DNA of 64,000 bases from Actinacidiphila fildesensis (GTDB taxonomy: Bacteria; Actinomycetota; Actinomycetes; Streptomycetales; Streptomycetaceae), in the NCBI RefSeq assembly GCF_042652185.1, contig NZ_JBHSIX010000016.1; one strand, 5' to 3'. The translations under genes were made by a program, and so were the position numbers. A model generated the notes under the pieces. It saw nothing but the letters and a program-made list of their open reading frames with translations. It did no database searches and was not told the DNA's origin. Shown in pieces: positions 25,027-33,983 of this stretch (position 1 is the stretch's first letter; every line of letters starts with the position of its first letter).

Positions 25027-26637
25027 ATGAGGAACCTGCGCGGCAACCCGTGGGCCACGCTGATCGTCATCTCGCTCGGCTACTTCATGACGCTGCTCGA
25101 CCTGACGATCGTCAACATCGCCATCCCGGACGTGGTCGATGACCTGGGTGCCTCGCTCGATCAGATCCTGTGGGTCATCAACGGCTACACCCTGGTGCTC
25201 GCGGCGCTGCTGATCACCGCGGGACGCATCGGCGACCTGTGGGGCCCGCGCAGCACCTTCGCGGCCGGCGTCGTCCTGTTCACGCTCGCCTCGATGGCTT
25301 GCGGGTTCGCCACCGATCCGGGTCAGCTGATCGCGTTCCGGGCGGTGCAGGGGCTGGGGGCGGCGATCCTGATGCCGCAGACCCTAACCATCCTCACCCA
25401 CAGCTTCCCGCCCGAGCGGCGCGGTACCGCCTTCGGGATCTGGGGCGCGGTGGCGGGCATCGCCGGGCCGACGGTGGGCGGTCTGCTCGTCACCGCGTTC
25501 GGCTGGCGGTGGATCTTCTTCATCAATCTGCCGATCGCGATCGTCGTGCTGGCCGGAACGTTCGCGGTCGTCACCGAGGTCCGCGAGAGCAGATCGCGCC
25601 GGCTCGACCCGCTCGGCGTGCTGCTGATCACGCTGGCGCTGCTGGCGCTCTGCTACGGGCTGGTCGAGGGGCAGCGCTACGACTGGGGAACGGTGGTCTC
25701 GTTCATCAGCATTCCGCTGGTGCTCGGCGTCGGAGTGGTACTCCTCGCCGTCTTCCTCGGGTTGCAAGCCCGCTCGCAGGAACGGGATCCGCTGATCCCG
25801 TTCGCCCTGTTCCGGGACCGCGACTACGCGCTGATGAACGTCGTCGGCGGTGCGGTCAACATCGGCATGCTCGGCTTCCTGCTGCTCTTCAACCTCTATC
25901 TGCAGTCGGTGGCCGGGATGAGCGCGCTGCGGGCGGGGCTCACCCTGGCGCCCGCCGCGATGGTGTCGATGGTCCTGGCGCCGTTGGCGGGGCGGCTGAC
26001 CGACCGGATCGACGGCCGCTACATCCTGGTCTCCGGGCTGCTCCTGTTCGCGGCCGGGATGGGGTGGATGGCCGCGATCGCCCAACCGGACTCCCGCTGG
26101 TACCACTTCCTGCCCCCGCTGCTCGTCGCCGGAGCCGGCATGGGCGGGACGTTCGCGCCGATGCCGACCATCGCGATGCGCGGGGTACGGCCCGAACTCA
26201 GCGGGGCGGCCTCCGGGGTCTTCAACTCCAACCGGCAGTTCGGCGCGGTCATCGGCACCGCGGCGGTCGGTGCGCTGCTGCAGAACCGGCTCGTCGCGTC
26301 GATCGGCGACCAGGCGAACAGCCGCTCCCTGGCGCTGCCGGAGCAGTACCGCGCCTCCTTCGTGTCGGGGCTGCGCTCCACCGCCGAACGCGGCCTCGAA
26401 GTCGGGGCGGGCAGCGCACCCCGGCCGCCGGCCGGGGTGCCCGCCGAGTTGGCCGGTCAACTCAGGGAGGCCGGGCGACAGGCCCTGGCCCACGGATTCA
26501 TCGACGCGATGCACGCGACGATCGCCCTGCCCGTGGCCGTGACCGCGCTCGCCGCCCTCACCTGTCTGGCCGTCAAGAGGCCGGCCGTAAGGCCCGCCGT
26601 CGAAAAGGAAGACCGAAAGAAAGCGATGACGCAATGA
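25027..26637 (+). CDS. MFS exporter, DHA2 (EmrB/QacA) family
   Basis: This 536-aa protein has about 14 transmembrane helices. The DHA2 signatures are LDLTIVNIAIPDVVDDLG in helix 1, GRIGDLWGPR in the loop after helix 2, and GLGAAILMPQTLTIL and PTVGGLLVTAFGWRWIFFINLP in helices 4-5. Such proton-driven exporters typically confer self-resistance or secrete the cluster product. The start ATG is 13 bp after the menD-like stop, and its own TGA overlaps the methyltransferase ATG (ATGA at 26634-26637), so expression is coupled to the biosynthetic genes. Confidence 0.92.
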   Translation: MRNLRGNPWATLIVISLGYFMTLLDLTIVNIAIPDVVDDLGASLDQILWVINGYTLVLAALLITAGRIGDLWGPRSTFAAGVVLFTLASMACGFATDPGQLIAFRAVQGLGAAILMPQTLTILTHSFPPERRGTAFGIWGAVAGIAGPTVGGLLVTAFGWRWIFFINLPIAIVVLAGTFAVVTEVRESRSRRLDPLGVLLITLALLALCYGLVEGQRYDWGTVVSFISIPLVLGVGVVLLAVFLGLQARSQERDPLIPFALFRDRDYALMNVVGGAVNIGMLGFLLLFNLYLQSVAGMSALRAGLTLAPAAMVSMVLAPLAGRLTDRIDGRYILVSGLLLFAAGMGWMAAIAQPDSRWYHFLPPLLVAGAGMGGTFAPMPTIAMRGVRPELSGAASGVFNSNRQFGAVIGTAAVGALLQNRLVASIGDQANSRSLALPEQYRASFVSGLRSTAERGLEVGAGSAPRPPAGVPAELAGQLREAGRQALAHGFIDAMHATIALPVAVTALAALTCLAVKRPAVRPAVEKEDRKKAMTQ

Positions 26638-27701
26638 GTGGCAATGACCGGACGCACGGCCCGGTGGACGAGGAATCGACGTCGGATCAGGAAAGGGCGG
26701 CCGCGAGCCGCAAACTGCTCGGTGCGCTCACCGGATCCTGGGTGGCACAGGCCTGTTATACGGCCGCAGCGCTCGGCATTTCCGACGTCCTGGCCGAAGG
26801 CCCCAAAGCGGCGGCGGAGATAGCCGCGGAATGCGATGCGCATCCGGACGGGGTGCACCGCATTCTGCGGGCGCTCGCCTCGGTCGGGATCTTCGAACAG
26901 GACGAGCAGGACAGGTTCTCGCTCATTCCGGTCTCCGCCCTGCTCCGCTCGGATGTGCCCAACTCGATGCGGAACAGCGCGATCATGCTCGGCGAGGAGG
27001 TGTTCCGCTCGTTCGGCGCGCTCGTGCACGCCGTACGCACCGGAACGCCCGCCTTCGACGAGGTGCACGGCATGCCGATGTACACGTATCTGCAGGAGCA
27101 CAAGGAGGTCGCCCGCACCTTCAACGCGGCGCTGGGCAGCCGCGGCGCGGTGCCCGCCGCGTTCGCGCAGTGCTCACTCAACGGTGTCCGCACGGTCGTG
27201 GACATCGGCGGCGGCAACGGGAACCTACTGGCCGAGGTGCTCACGGACCGCCCGGAACTGCACGGAGTGCTTCTCGAACTGCCCGAGGCGGTGAGCCAGG
27301 CCCGGCAGCGGCTGGAAGCAGCGGGCCTCACCGACCGGACGACGCTCGTGGAGGGCAGCTTCTTCGAGGAGGTCCCCACCGGCGGCGACCTCTATCTGCT
27401 CTCCCGCTGTCTGCACAACTGGACCGACGAGAAGGCCCTGGCCATTCTGCGCACCACCCGCGCGGCCCTGCCGGCAGGCGGCCGCCTGGTGATCCTGGAG
27501 AAGATCATCCCCTCAGGACCCGGCCCCAGCCAGGCCAAGGTGTACGACCTGCTGATGCTGGCGATGGTCGAGGGCCGCAACAGGACGGGACCGGAGTACC
27601 GCGCGCTCGCCGAGAAAGCGGGCTTCGAGGTCACCGCCGTCCATCCGGCCCCGGCCACCGACCCCAACGGGGAAGGCGCCATCGAGGTCATTGCCGTCTG
27701 A
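26634..27701 (+). CDS. SAM-dependent O-methyltransferase (plant-type O-MT family 2)
   Basis: This 355-aa enzyme has an N-terminal winged-helix dimerisation domain (GSWVAQACYTAAALGISDVLA, HPDGVHRILRALASVGIF) and a Rossmann domain with VVDIGGGNGNLLAEVL near residue 190, SRCLHNWTDEKAL with the catalytic-type His, and PAGGRLVILEKI. The family methylates phenolic or enolic hydroxyls of secondary metabolites, so a 4-hydroxyphenyl group or an enol in the cluster product is a sensible target. It is translationally coupled to the exporter. A second methyltransferase of the same family lies at 62541-63611, far outside the cluster. Confidence 0.9.
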   Translation: MSGNDRTHGPVDEESTSDQERAAASRKLLGALTGSWVAQACYTAAALGISDVLAEGPKAAAEIAAECDAHPDGVHRILRALASVGIFEQDEQDRFSLIPVSALLRSDVPNSMRNSAIMLGEEVFRSFGALVHAVRTGTPAFDEVHGMPMYTYLQEHKEVARTFNAALGSRGAVPAAFAQCSLNGVRTVVDIGGGNGNLLAEVLTDRPELHGVLLELPEAVSQARQRLEAAGLTDRTTLVEGSFFEEVPTGGDLYLLSRCLHNWTDEKALAILRTTRAALPAGGRLVILEKIIPSGPGPSQAKVYDLLMLAMVEGRNRTGPEYRALAEKAGFEVTAVHPAPATDPNGEGAIEVIAV

Positions 27702-27902
27702 CGCGTGAGGAGTACTGCCCGTGATGTCCTGAGAAACCCACCGGAACTCACCGCAATTCATCGATCGCCGAACCGCCGCCCGCACCGCGGCGGCTTCCGC
27801 GTTTTCCTCCCGGCGCAGAAAGCCAGGACTTCCGGACGGTGACACCGTGAGTTGGAAAAGATATTACCCGCATCCGAACCAAGTACTGAGAGACTGCAAC
27901 TC

Positions 27903-29021
27903 GTGACCCAAGAACGCGCGTTATTGCACGTCAGGGATTTCGAAGAAGAGGCTCGCCGGCGCCTTTCCCCGCCGGTGTGGGACTATCTGGCCGGAGGCAG
28001 CGGCGATGAATCCGCCGTCCATGCCAACCAGGCCGTACTCGACCGGCTGGGACTGCATCCTCGGGTCCTCACCGGTACCGCCGGGCCCGACCTCGGCACC
28101 ACTTTGCTGGGACGCCCGCTGCGGGTGCCACTCGGAGTGGCGCCGATGGCGCACCACCGGCTGTTCCACCCCGAGGGTGAGGTGGCCACCGCCCAGGGGG
28201 CGGGTTCCGCCGGCGCCCTGTTCATCGCCAGCATCTTCGCCAACCGGACACTGCAGGAGATGGCCGGCGCGGCGTCCGGACCGCTGTGGCTGCAGCTGTA
28301 CTGGCTGCGCCGCCGCGACCAGTTGGAGAAGCTCGTCGCGAGCGCCGAGGAGGCCGGATTCGGCGCGCTGGTGCTCACGGTGGACGCCCCGGTGGTCGCC
28401 CGCAGACCGCGGGACCTGCGCAACGCGTTCTCGGTCCCCGCGGACGTACGTGCGGTCAACCTGGACTCCTCGGTCATGACCACCACCCATCGCGCCGTCG
28501 CCGGTACGTCGGCGCTCGCGGCACACTCCGCCGAGCAGTTCGACACCTCGGTGGGCTGGGCCGACCTGGCCTGGCTGCGCGGGCGCACCAAACTGCCGCT
28601 GCTCCTCAAGGGCGTACTGACCGCCCAGGACGCCCGGCTCGCGGTCGAGCACGGCATGGACGGCGTCGTCGTCTCCAACCACGGCGGCCGCCAACTGCCC
28701 GGCGCCGTCACGGCGGTGGCGGCGCTGCCCGAGATCGCCGCCGAAGTGCGCGGACGGTGCGCGGTGCTCGTGGACGGCGCCTTCCGCCACGGCTCCGACG
28801 TCCTCAAAGCGCTGGCGCTGGGCGCCGACACCGTCCTGATCGGACGGCCCGCGCTGTGGGGTCTCACCTGCGGCGGGTCCACCGGGGTGGCGGCGGTACT
28901 CGGCCTGCTGCGCGACGAACTGGCCGAGGCGATGCTGCTCTGCGGTCTGCCGGAACTCAACCTGGTCGACCGGACGCTGCTCCATCCGCATGACCGGCCG
29001 CCCGGCGGCCGTCCCGCCTAG
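27903..29021 (+). CDS. 4-hydroxymandelate oxidase-type FMN alpha-hydroxyacid oxidase
   Basis: This 372-aa enzyme is expected to oxidise (S)-4-hydroxymandelate to 4-hydroxybenzoylformate. It shows the FMN alpha-hydroxyacid dehydrogenase pattern: DYLAGGSGDE at the N-terminus, GVAPMAHHRLFHPEGE, PLWLQLYWLRRRD, LTVDAPVVARRPRDLRNAF, LLLKGVL, and the active-site SNHGGRQLPGAV. It closely resembles Hmo enzymes of hydroxyphenylglycine pathways. I prefer GTG at 27903; a TTG at 27852 would add 17 residues. Codon 7 is TTA (27921-27923). The partner enzymes HmaS (36721-37791), prephenate dehydrogenase and the aminotransferase are on the opposite arm. The preceding 200 bp hold no gene. Confidence 0.88.
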   Translation: MTQERALLHVRDFEEEARRRLSPPVWDYLAGGSGDESAVHANQAVLDRLGLHPRVLTGTAGPDLGTTLLGRPLRVPLGVAPMAHHRLFHPEGEVATAQGAGSAGALFIASIFANRTLQEMAGAASGPLWLQLYWLRRRDQLEKLVASAEEAGFGALVLTVDAPVVARRPRDLRNAFSVPADVRAVNLDSSVMTTTHRAVAGTSALAAHSAEQFDTSVGWADLAWLRGRTKLPLLLKGVLTAQDARLAVEHGMDGVVVSNHGGRQLPGAVTAVAALPEIAAEVRGRCAVLVDGAFRHGSDVLKALALGADTVLIGRPALWGLTCGGSTGVAAVLGLLRDELAEAMLLCGLPELNLVDRTLLHPHDRPPGGRPA

Positions 29022-29071
29022 GAACAGCGCCATCCGCCAGCGGACCAGTACTTTCACAACGGGGGAACACC

Positions 29072-30085
29072 GTGCACATCAGCAGTGACTCGACCGAACT
29101 TCTCGTCCAGCGCCGGGAGGCCATGGGCCTCACTCAGGAGGACCTGGCCCGGCGTACCGGGCTGAGCGTCCGCATGATCAGTGACCTGGAACGCGGGAGG
29201 ACCCGCAAACCCCATCCCCGCTCCCTGCAACTCCTCACCACCGCACTGGAGTTAGATCCGAGCGACATGGCGCGGCTCGCCTCCGGGCGAGCCCCCGACG
29301 GGGACCCCGCGGCGGTGCCCGGGCCGCCCGGCAAGCCCGTCGCCCAGGTGGTGGTCCCGCAGCAGATACCCATGGCGGCCCGCCACTTCGCCGGCCGGGA
29401 CCGCGAGCTGCGCTCGCTCACCGCGCTGCTCGAACACCAGGGCCGGCACGCCGGTCTCGCCGTGATCGACGGCCCGCTGGGGGTGGGCAAGACCGCCCTC
29501 GCCGTGCGCTGGGCCCATCAGCACGCCGACCGCTTTCCGGACGGCCAGCTCTATGTGAACCTGCGCGGCAGCACGCCCGCCCGGCTGGGGCCGGACGAGG
29601 CGATCGCGGACTTCCTCGACTCGCTCGGCGTGCAGCCGGACCAGGTGCCCGCCGGGCTGCCCGCGCGGTCGGCGCTGCTGCGGAGCCTGCTGGCCGGCAA
29701 GCGGATGCTGCTGGTGCTGGACGACGCGCAGTCCGCGGAACAGGTGTCGCCGCTGCTGCCGGGCGCCGCGGGGTGTCTGACGCTGGTGACCAGCCGCCGC
29801 AAGCTCGTCAGCCTGGTGGCTCATCACGGGGCGCACCCGGTCAGCCTCGATGTGCTCTCCTTCCAGGACGCCCGGGCCTCGCTGGAGGTGCTGCTCGGCC
29901 ACAGCAGGGTGGTGGCCGAGGAGGAGGCGACGGCCGAGTTGATCAAAATCTGCCGCCGCTCCCCCCTCGCGCTGAGTACGGCCGGCGCGCACGCCGCCCT
30001 GCACCCGTCCATGCGGATCACCACCCTGGTCGCGCAACTGCCCGTCCAGCCAGGCCCGCACCTTCCCGGCGTGGAGCTCTTCTGA
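29072..30085 (+). CDS. XRE-family regulator with NB-ARC ATPase domain
   Basis: This 337-aa protein is a likely cluster-situated regulator. A helix-turn-helix covers about residues 8-65 (RREAMGLTQEDLARRTGLSVRMISDLERG). A linker follows, then a STAND/NB-ARC ATPase from about 105 with Walker A DGPLGVGKTAL and Walker B RMLLVLDDAQS, ending soon after LIKICRRSPLALSTAG. The TPR or other sensor domain usual in such proteins is missing, so it is a short form. Codon 61 is TTA (29252-29254), so its synthesis should need the bldA tRNA and link the cluster to development. The start GTG follows a GGGGGAAC ribosome site. It is convergent with the minus arm. Confidence 0.85.
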   Translation: MHISSDSTELLVQRREAMGLTQEDLARRTGLSVRMISDLERGRTRKPHPRSLQLLTTALELDPSDMARLASGRAPDGDPAAVPGPPGKPVAQVVVPQQIPMAARHFAGRDRELRSLTALLEHQGRHAGLAVIDGPLGVGKTALAVRWAHQHADRFPDGQLYVNLRGSTPARLGPDEAIADFLDSLGVQPDQVPAGLPARSALLRSLLAGKRMLLVLDDAQSAEQVSPLLPGAAGCLTLVTSRRKLVSLVAHHGAHPVSLDVLSFQDARASLEVLLGHSRVVAEEEATAELIKICRRSPLALSTAGAHAALHPSMRITTLVAQLPVQPGPHLPGVELF

Positions 30086-30139
30086 CCCCCGCCCTCCGAC
30101 CTCGAGCCACCGGTCCCGCCGTCGCGCCCGGCCGTACGG

Positions 30140-30973
30140 TCAGACGGGGGTGAGCAGCGACCCGAACGCCGAGGCGAGCCAGGGCTTCCGTCCCCCGGCG
30201 ACGATCCGGCCGCGCAGCACCTGGCCCCACTGTCCGACCCGGCCGTAGCCCATCAGCACGAAGGCCGCCGGGTCGGCGGTGATCCGGCAGTCCGCGCGGG
30301 CGCCCGCCGGGGTCACCTCGGCCGTCCCGTCGTCCACCGCGAACCGGTATCCCGGGCCGCCGCGGAAGCGCAGCTCGTACGCGATGTGCATCCCGGCGGC
30401 CCGCTTCCGGTCGACGTACTCCGGGGCCATGGCGAGCACGCCCTCGACGATCAGCAGCGCGTCCCGGCGGTCCACCGGCCAGGGCGTCCGCCGGGCGCGG
30501 GCGATGTCCAGGCCGTGGACGACCTGTTCTCCGAGCAGGGTCGCCGCCATCACCGGCACGGTCATGTGCAGGCCGTTGGTGGTGAGGACGGGTTCGTCCG
30601 GGCGGCGGCGGCCGGCCGCCGCACCGAAGTCGGCGGCCGCCGACTCCAGCAGGTCCGCGAGCACCTTCGGGTCCCGCTCGGGGAACCCGGCGAGCAGATG
30701 GGTATTGGCGGCGGCGTTCAGCTCGCCCGGGGTCACTCCCGGCCCGGTGGGCAGGACGTCCAGCACGGTGCGGGCGTCCAGTTCGCCGCCGGCGAAGCCC
30801 GCGTAGTGCTGGAGCTCCACGACGAGATGGGCGGCGGTCTCACCGATGGTCCACGCCAGGCCCGGCACGGGCGCGCCGGGCTCCGGCACGGTCCGCAGCA
30901 GCGCGGCCGTGCGGGCCGCGGCCCGCCGCAGGTCTTCCGGGGTCGTGGTGAAGTCGGGGAACATCCGCGTCAC
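30140..30973 (-). CDS. Maleylpyruvate isomerase-type mycothiol-dependent protein (MDMPI/DinB fold)
   Basis: This 277-aa protein has the MDMPI N-terminal four-helix bundle (VPGLAWTIGETAAHLVVELQ, GEQVVHGLDIARA with the metal-type His residues) and a C-terminal SCP2-like domain (FRGGPGYRFAVDDG, ITADPAAFVLMGYGR). Proteins of this kind bind a divalent metal and use mycothiol for isomerisation, conjugation or ring opening. It overlaps the preceding gene of the same superfamily (GTGA at 30973-30970). It is last in the minus arm. The reaction in this cluster is unknown. Confidence 0.78.
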   Translation of the reverse strand: MTRMFPDFTTTPEDLRRAAARTAALLRTVPEPGAPVPGLAWTIGETAAHLVVELQHYAGFAGGELDARTVLDVLPTGPGVTPGELNAAANTHLLAGFPERDPKVLADLLESAAADFGAAAGRRRPDEPVLTTNGLHMTVPVMAATLLGEQVVHGLDIARARRTPWPVDRRDALLIVEGVLAMAPEYVDRKRAAGMHIAYELRFRGGPGYRFAVDDGTAEVTPAGARADCRITADPAAFVLMGYGRVGQWGQVLRGRIVAGGRKPWLASAFGSLLTPV

Positions 30974-31716
30974 CACACCCGCAGCCGGCGCAGCAGCGCC
31001 GCCTGCTCCGGATCGCCGTACGCGGTGACGTCCAGTTCCTCCCAGCTGCCGCGCTGGGTGATCCAGCGGACGAACGAGGTGGTGTCGCCGGCGACCCGCA
31101 GCGTCCGGCCGCCGGCCCCCAGCTTGATGGTGCGGCCGCCGGGCCCGTCGAGCACCAGGTCGGCCGAGCCCGAGAGCCCGGCGAGCAGCTCCCGGTTCTG
31201 CTGCGGCAGGGCCGCCTCGATCCAGTCGATCGCGGCCGTGAGCCGCAGCTCGTCGGAGGGTGGCGGCGTCCCGGTCAGCGGGCCGCGCGGAGCGAACAGG
31301 TCGGCGCGGATGTGGGTGTAGTGGTCGAAGGCGAAGGCGTTGGGCAGCAGCGCCGCCGGATGCGTCCCGAGGTCACCGAGGTCCAGCTGCCGGTCGACGG
31401 CCGCGAGGCGCTCCAGCGCCCCGATGGCCTGGGTGCTGACCGACGCGTAGTCCCGTACGACCTGGGCGGCCGACCAGGAGCGCCGGAACTCCACATGGAC
31501 GTCCTGCGCCCGCTCGGTCGCGAGGCCCGCGGTGTCGGGCAGCGTCCCCGGAGCGACCACCGAGGTGAACAGTGCGCCCATGTGCGCCACGACATCCTGT
31601 ACGGACCAGCCGGGGCAGCCGCTCTCCGTCTTCCAGTCCGCCTCGCACAGGCCCGCGCAGAGATCGAGAAGTGCGCTGCGGTCCGCCCATAATGCCTCTG
31701 TCGCTTGCGTCGGCAC
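30970..31716 (-). CDS. Maleylpyruvate isomerase-type protein (MDMPI/DinB fold), second copy
   Basis: This 248-aa protein begins VPTQATEALWADRSALLDL and shows the MDMPI/DinB pattern: SGCPGWSVQDVVAHMGALFTS (first metal His), FAFDHYTHIRADLF (second His region), then a C-terminal SCP2-like domain with LVLDGPGGRTIKLGAGG. I chose GTG at 31716 because AGGAGGACGAC precedes it; an ATG at 31749 has no ribosome site. A TGAAGTGACGTGACC sequence lies about 55-70 bp upstream. Two adjacent paralogues suggest a heteromeric enzyme or two thiol-dependent steps; this is speculation. Confidence 0.78.
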   Translation of the reverse strand: MPTQATEALWADRSALLDLCAGLCEADWKTESGCPGWSVQDVVAHMGALFTSVVAPGTLPDTAGLATERAQDVHVEFRRSWSAAQVVRDYASVSTQAIGALERLAAVDRQLDLGDLGTHPAALLPNAFAFDHYTHIRADLFAPRGPLTGTPPPSDELRLTAAIDWIEAALPQQNRELLAGLSGSADLVLDGPGGRTIKLGAGGRTLRVAGDTTSFVRWITQRGSWEELDVTAYGDPEQAALLRRLRVW

Positions 31717-31771
31717 GTCGTCCTCCTGGTGGGATTCAGCGGGAGTCATGTGAAGTTCCGTCGCTGCTGGC

Positions 31772-31786
31772 TGAAGTGACGTGACC
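31772..31786. promoter_or_regulatory. GACGTGA-type motif upstream of the MDMPI pair
   Basis: TGAAGTGACGTGACC here is identical to 46294-46308 and shares its TGACGTGA core with the repeats at 33984-34050. It sits in the short spacer between the DUF3050 and MDMPI genes, which suggests a site for a cluster regulator. By itself a 15-bp match in a window of this size could be chance. Confidence 0.4.
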
Positions 31787-31799
31787 TCAATGATGGCTG

Positions 31800-32588
31800 T
31801 CAGGCACGGACTTCCGCGAGGATGCCGTCCCACAGCCGGACCCGGGCGTCGAGTGCCCCGTTGATGGCCTCCTCGCACTCCGCCCACTTGTCCTGGTCGT
31901 CGCCGCACAGATCGGCGAGCATCTGCATGGCCATCGGGGTGTGTTCCTCGCCGTCCACCTCGATGTGCCGTTCCAGATAGTCGACAAAGGAACCGAGCCG
32001 GTTGCCCTGGTCGCGGTTGACGGCGACCACCTTGTCGAACATGTCCGGAATCAGATCCTCGCGGCCGAAGGCGAAGGCCGCCGCCTGGCAGTGCACCGGG
32101 GAGTTCTCGATGAACTCCCAGGTCTTCGTGGCGAATTCGATGGACGAGGCGGGCGCGCCCGCCTCCTTCAGGGACGGCAGCACCGGCTTGCCCTCGCGCA
32201 GCAGCGCCACCAGGGAGTCGATCGGCCCGGTGTCGGCGCCCGCCTCGGCCATGCCCTGCAGATAGAGCTCGAAGTGGCTGATGAAGCCCTCGCCGATCTC
32301 GTCGCTCTCCTCGACCAGCACGATGTCGTTGATGAGCCGCCGGCTCGCGGCCGGGCCGCTCGGGATCCACGGCACGGAGACGCAGGTCAGGTTCCGCTGC
32401 AGCGACTTCAGCAGGGACATGAAGTCCCAGACGGCGAAGACGTGGTGCTCCATGAACGTGACCACCGCGCCCAGGCTGTCCAGGCTGTGGTAGACGGGGT
32501 GGCCGACCACCCGGCTGCGGGCGCCTTCCACGGCCTGCTCAAGGCGGGCGATGCCGGGGTTGTCGATTTCCCAGTCGTAGCGTGACAT
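31800..32588 (-). CDS. DUF3050 protein, haem-oxygenase-like fold, possible di-iron oxygenase
   Basis: This 262-aa protein belongs, by its overall pattern, to DUF3050. It carries helices with acidic and His residues spaced as in haem-oxygenase-like di-iron oxidases (HDOs): FMEHHVFAVWDFM (E47, H48, H49, D55), ESDEIGEGFISHFELYL (E94, H105, E107), FAFGREDLI (E177) and YLERHIEVDGEEHTP (H208, E210, D212, H216). Other HDOs do N-oxygenation, C-C cleavage or alkene formation on amino or fatty acids. The substrate is unknown. ATG at 32588 follows a GGAGGAAC site. It lies between the acyltransferase and MDMPI genes in the minus arm. Confidence 0.7.
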   Translation of the reverse strand: MSRYDWEIDNPGIARLEQAVEGARSRVVGHPVYHSLDSLGAVVTFMEHHVFAVWDFMSLLKSLQRNLTCVSVPWIPSGPAASRRLINDIVLVEESDEIGEGFISHFELYLQGMAEAGADTGPIDSLVALLREGKPVLPSLKEAGAPASSIEFATKTWEFIENSPVHCQAAAFAFGREDLIPDMFDKVVAVNRDQGNRLGSFVDYLERHIEVDGEEHTPMAMQMLADLCGDDQDKWAECEEAINGALDARVRLWDGILAEVRA

Positions 32589-32687
32589 CTGTTCCTCCAG
32601 AGTGGGACAACTCGTGAGACCGCCGGGACTCTTGGGTTCCCGGAGCATGTGGGCGCCGGGGATCCGGGCTCTTCCGGATCCACGGAT

Positions 32688-33947
32688 TCAGCTGAACAGC
32701 GCGCCGGGCCAGGCGACGTCCGCACCGTGCGTGTACGCCTCGGCCGCCGAGCGCAGGAACCGGTCGGGGCCGCCCTCACCGCGCCGCACCGACTCGATCA
32801 CCCGGCCGTCCGGCACGTCGCGGAGCGTGCGCTGCACTCCCCGCACCAGCACGGGGTGCGGGCTGCTCTCCACGAACCGCAGATGGCCGTCGTCCGCCGC
32901 GGCGCGCACCGCGGACTCGAAGCGCACCGTGCGGCGCAGGTTCCGGAACCAGTAGTCGGCATCCAGTTCGGTGCCGTCGATACGGCCCGCGGCCACCGAC
33001 GAGTAGTAGGGGATCCGGCCGGGGCCGGGGGCCACGCCGGCGATGCCGGCGAGCAGCTCGTCGCGGATCTCGTCGATCTGCGGCGAGTGGGAGGGGTAGT
33101 CGACCTTCACCATCCGGGCCCGGACGCCTTCCTCCGCGCACCGCTGGACCAGTTCCTCCAGGGCGGGCACATCGCCGGAGACGACCAGGTTGCCGGGGCC
33201 GTTCTCGGCGGCGAGCGCCAGCCGCGCCGAGTGCTCCGCCACGTACCGCTCGACCCACTCGTACGGCATCGGCACCGAGAGCATCCCGCCGCGCCCGGTC
33301 AGCTTCCGCAGGACGCGCCCGCGCATCACCACGATGCGTACGGCGTCCTGGAGGCTGAGGATCCCGGCGACGTGCGCGGCGGCGATCTCGCCCTGCGAGT
33401 GACCGATCACGGCCGTCGGGACGACACCGTACGACTCCCACTGCGCGGCCAGCGACACCATCATCGCGAACAGCGCGGGCTGCACCACGTCGACCCGTTC
33501 AAAACCCGGCGCGCCCTCCGCGCCCGCCATGGCGTCGAGGAGGTTCCAGTCGTTCCACCGGCCCAGTTCGGCGGCCACGGCGTCGAGCCGGTCGTGGAAG
33601 ACCTCCGACTTCGCGTACAGCTCCGTCGCCATGCCCGGCCACTGGGAGCCCTGGCCGGGGAAGACGAAGGCCGTTCCGGCGCCGGTAACGGCCTGTCCGG
33701 TGACGAGGTGGTCGGCGGGCCGGCCGGCGGCCAGCGCGGACAGGCCGTCGAGCAGCCCGGCCTGGTCCTCCGCGAGCACCACGGCGCGGTGCGGCCCGGC
33801 GGGGCTGCCGGCCAGACCGCGCGCCGCCTGGGCCGGGGACACCCCCGGGTCGGCGGTGAGCTTCGCGACGAGCTCGCGGGCCAGTGCGCCGAGCGCGTCG
33901 GGCGACTGGGCGCCGAGCGGACAGGGAACGGTGCGGGTGGCGTGCAA
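32688..33947 (-). CDS. Stand-alone acyltransferase of type I PKS-like AT family
   Basis: This 419-aa protein is a free-standing AT that should load an acyl-CoA onto a carrier protein. Features are the N-terminal linker, GQGSQ (98-102), GHSQGE with nucleophile S184, NGPGNLVVSG, and the catalytic His in YPSHS (284-288). YPSHS is neither the malonyl-type HAFH nor the usual methylmalonyl YASH, so extender choice is uncertain. The start is TTG at 33947, favoured by GGGGGAGGA just upstream. Only one ACP (41389-41640) is available in the cluster as its partner. Five GACGTGA motifs lie in its upstream spacer. Confidence 0.85.
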   Translation of the reverse strand: MHATRTVPCPLGAQSPDALGALARELVAKLTADPGVSPAQAARGLAGSPAGPHRAVVLAEDQAGLLDGLSALAAGRPADHLVTGQAVTGAGTAFVFPGQGSQWPGMATELYAKSEVFHDRLDAVAAELGRWNDWNLLDAMAGAEGAPGFERVDVVQPALFAMMVSLAAQWESYGVVPTAVIGHSQGEIAAAHVAGILSLQDAVRIVVMRGRVLRKLTGRGGMLSVPMPYEWVERYVAEHSARLALAAENGPGNLVVSGDVPALEELVQRCAEEGVRARMVKVDYPSHSPQIDEIRDELLAGIAGVAPGPGRIPYYSSVAAGRIDGTELDADYWFRNLRRTVRFESAVRAAADDGHLRFVESSPHPVLVRGVQRTLRDVPDGRVIESVRRGEGGPDRFLRSAAEAYTHGADVAWPGALFS

Positions 33948-33983
33948 GGGGTCCTCCCCCGGTCGTCTGCGGTTTCCAAGAGC

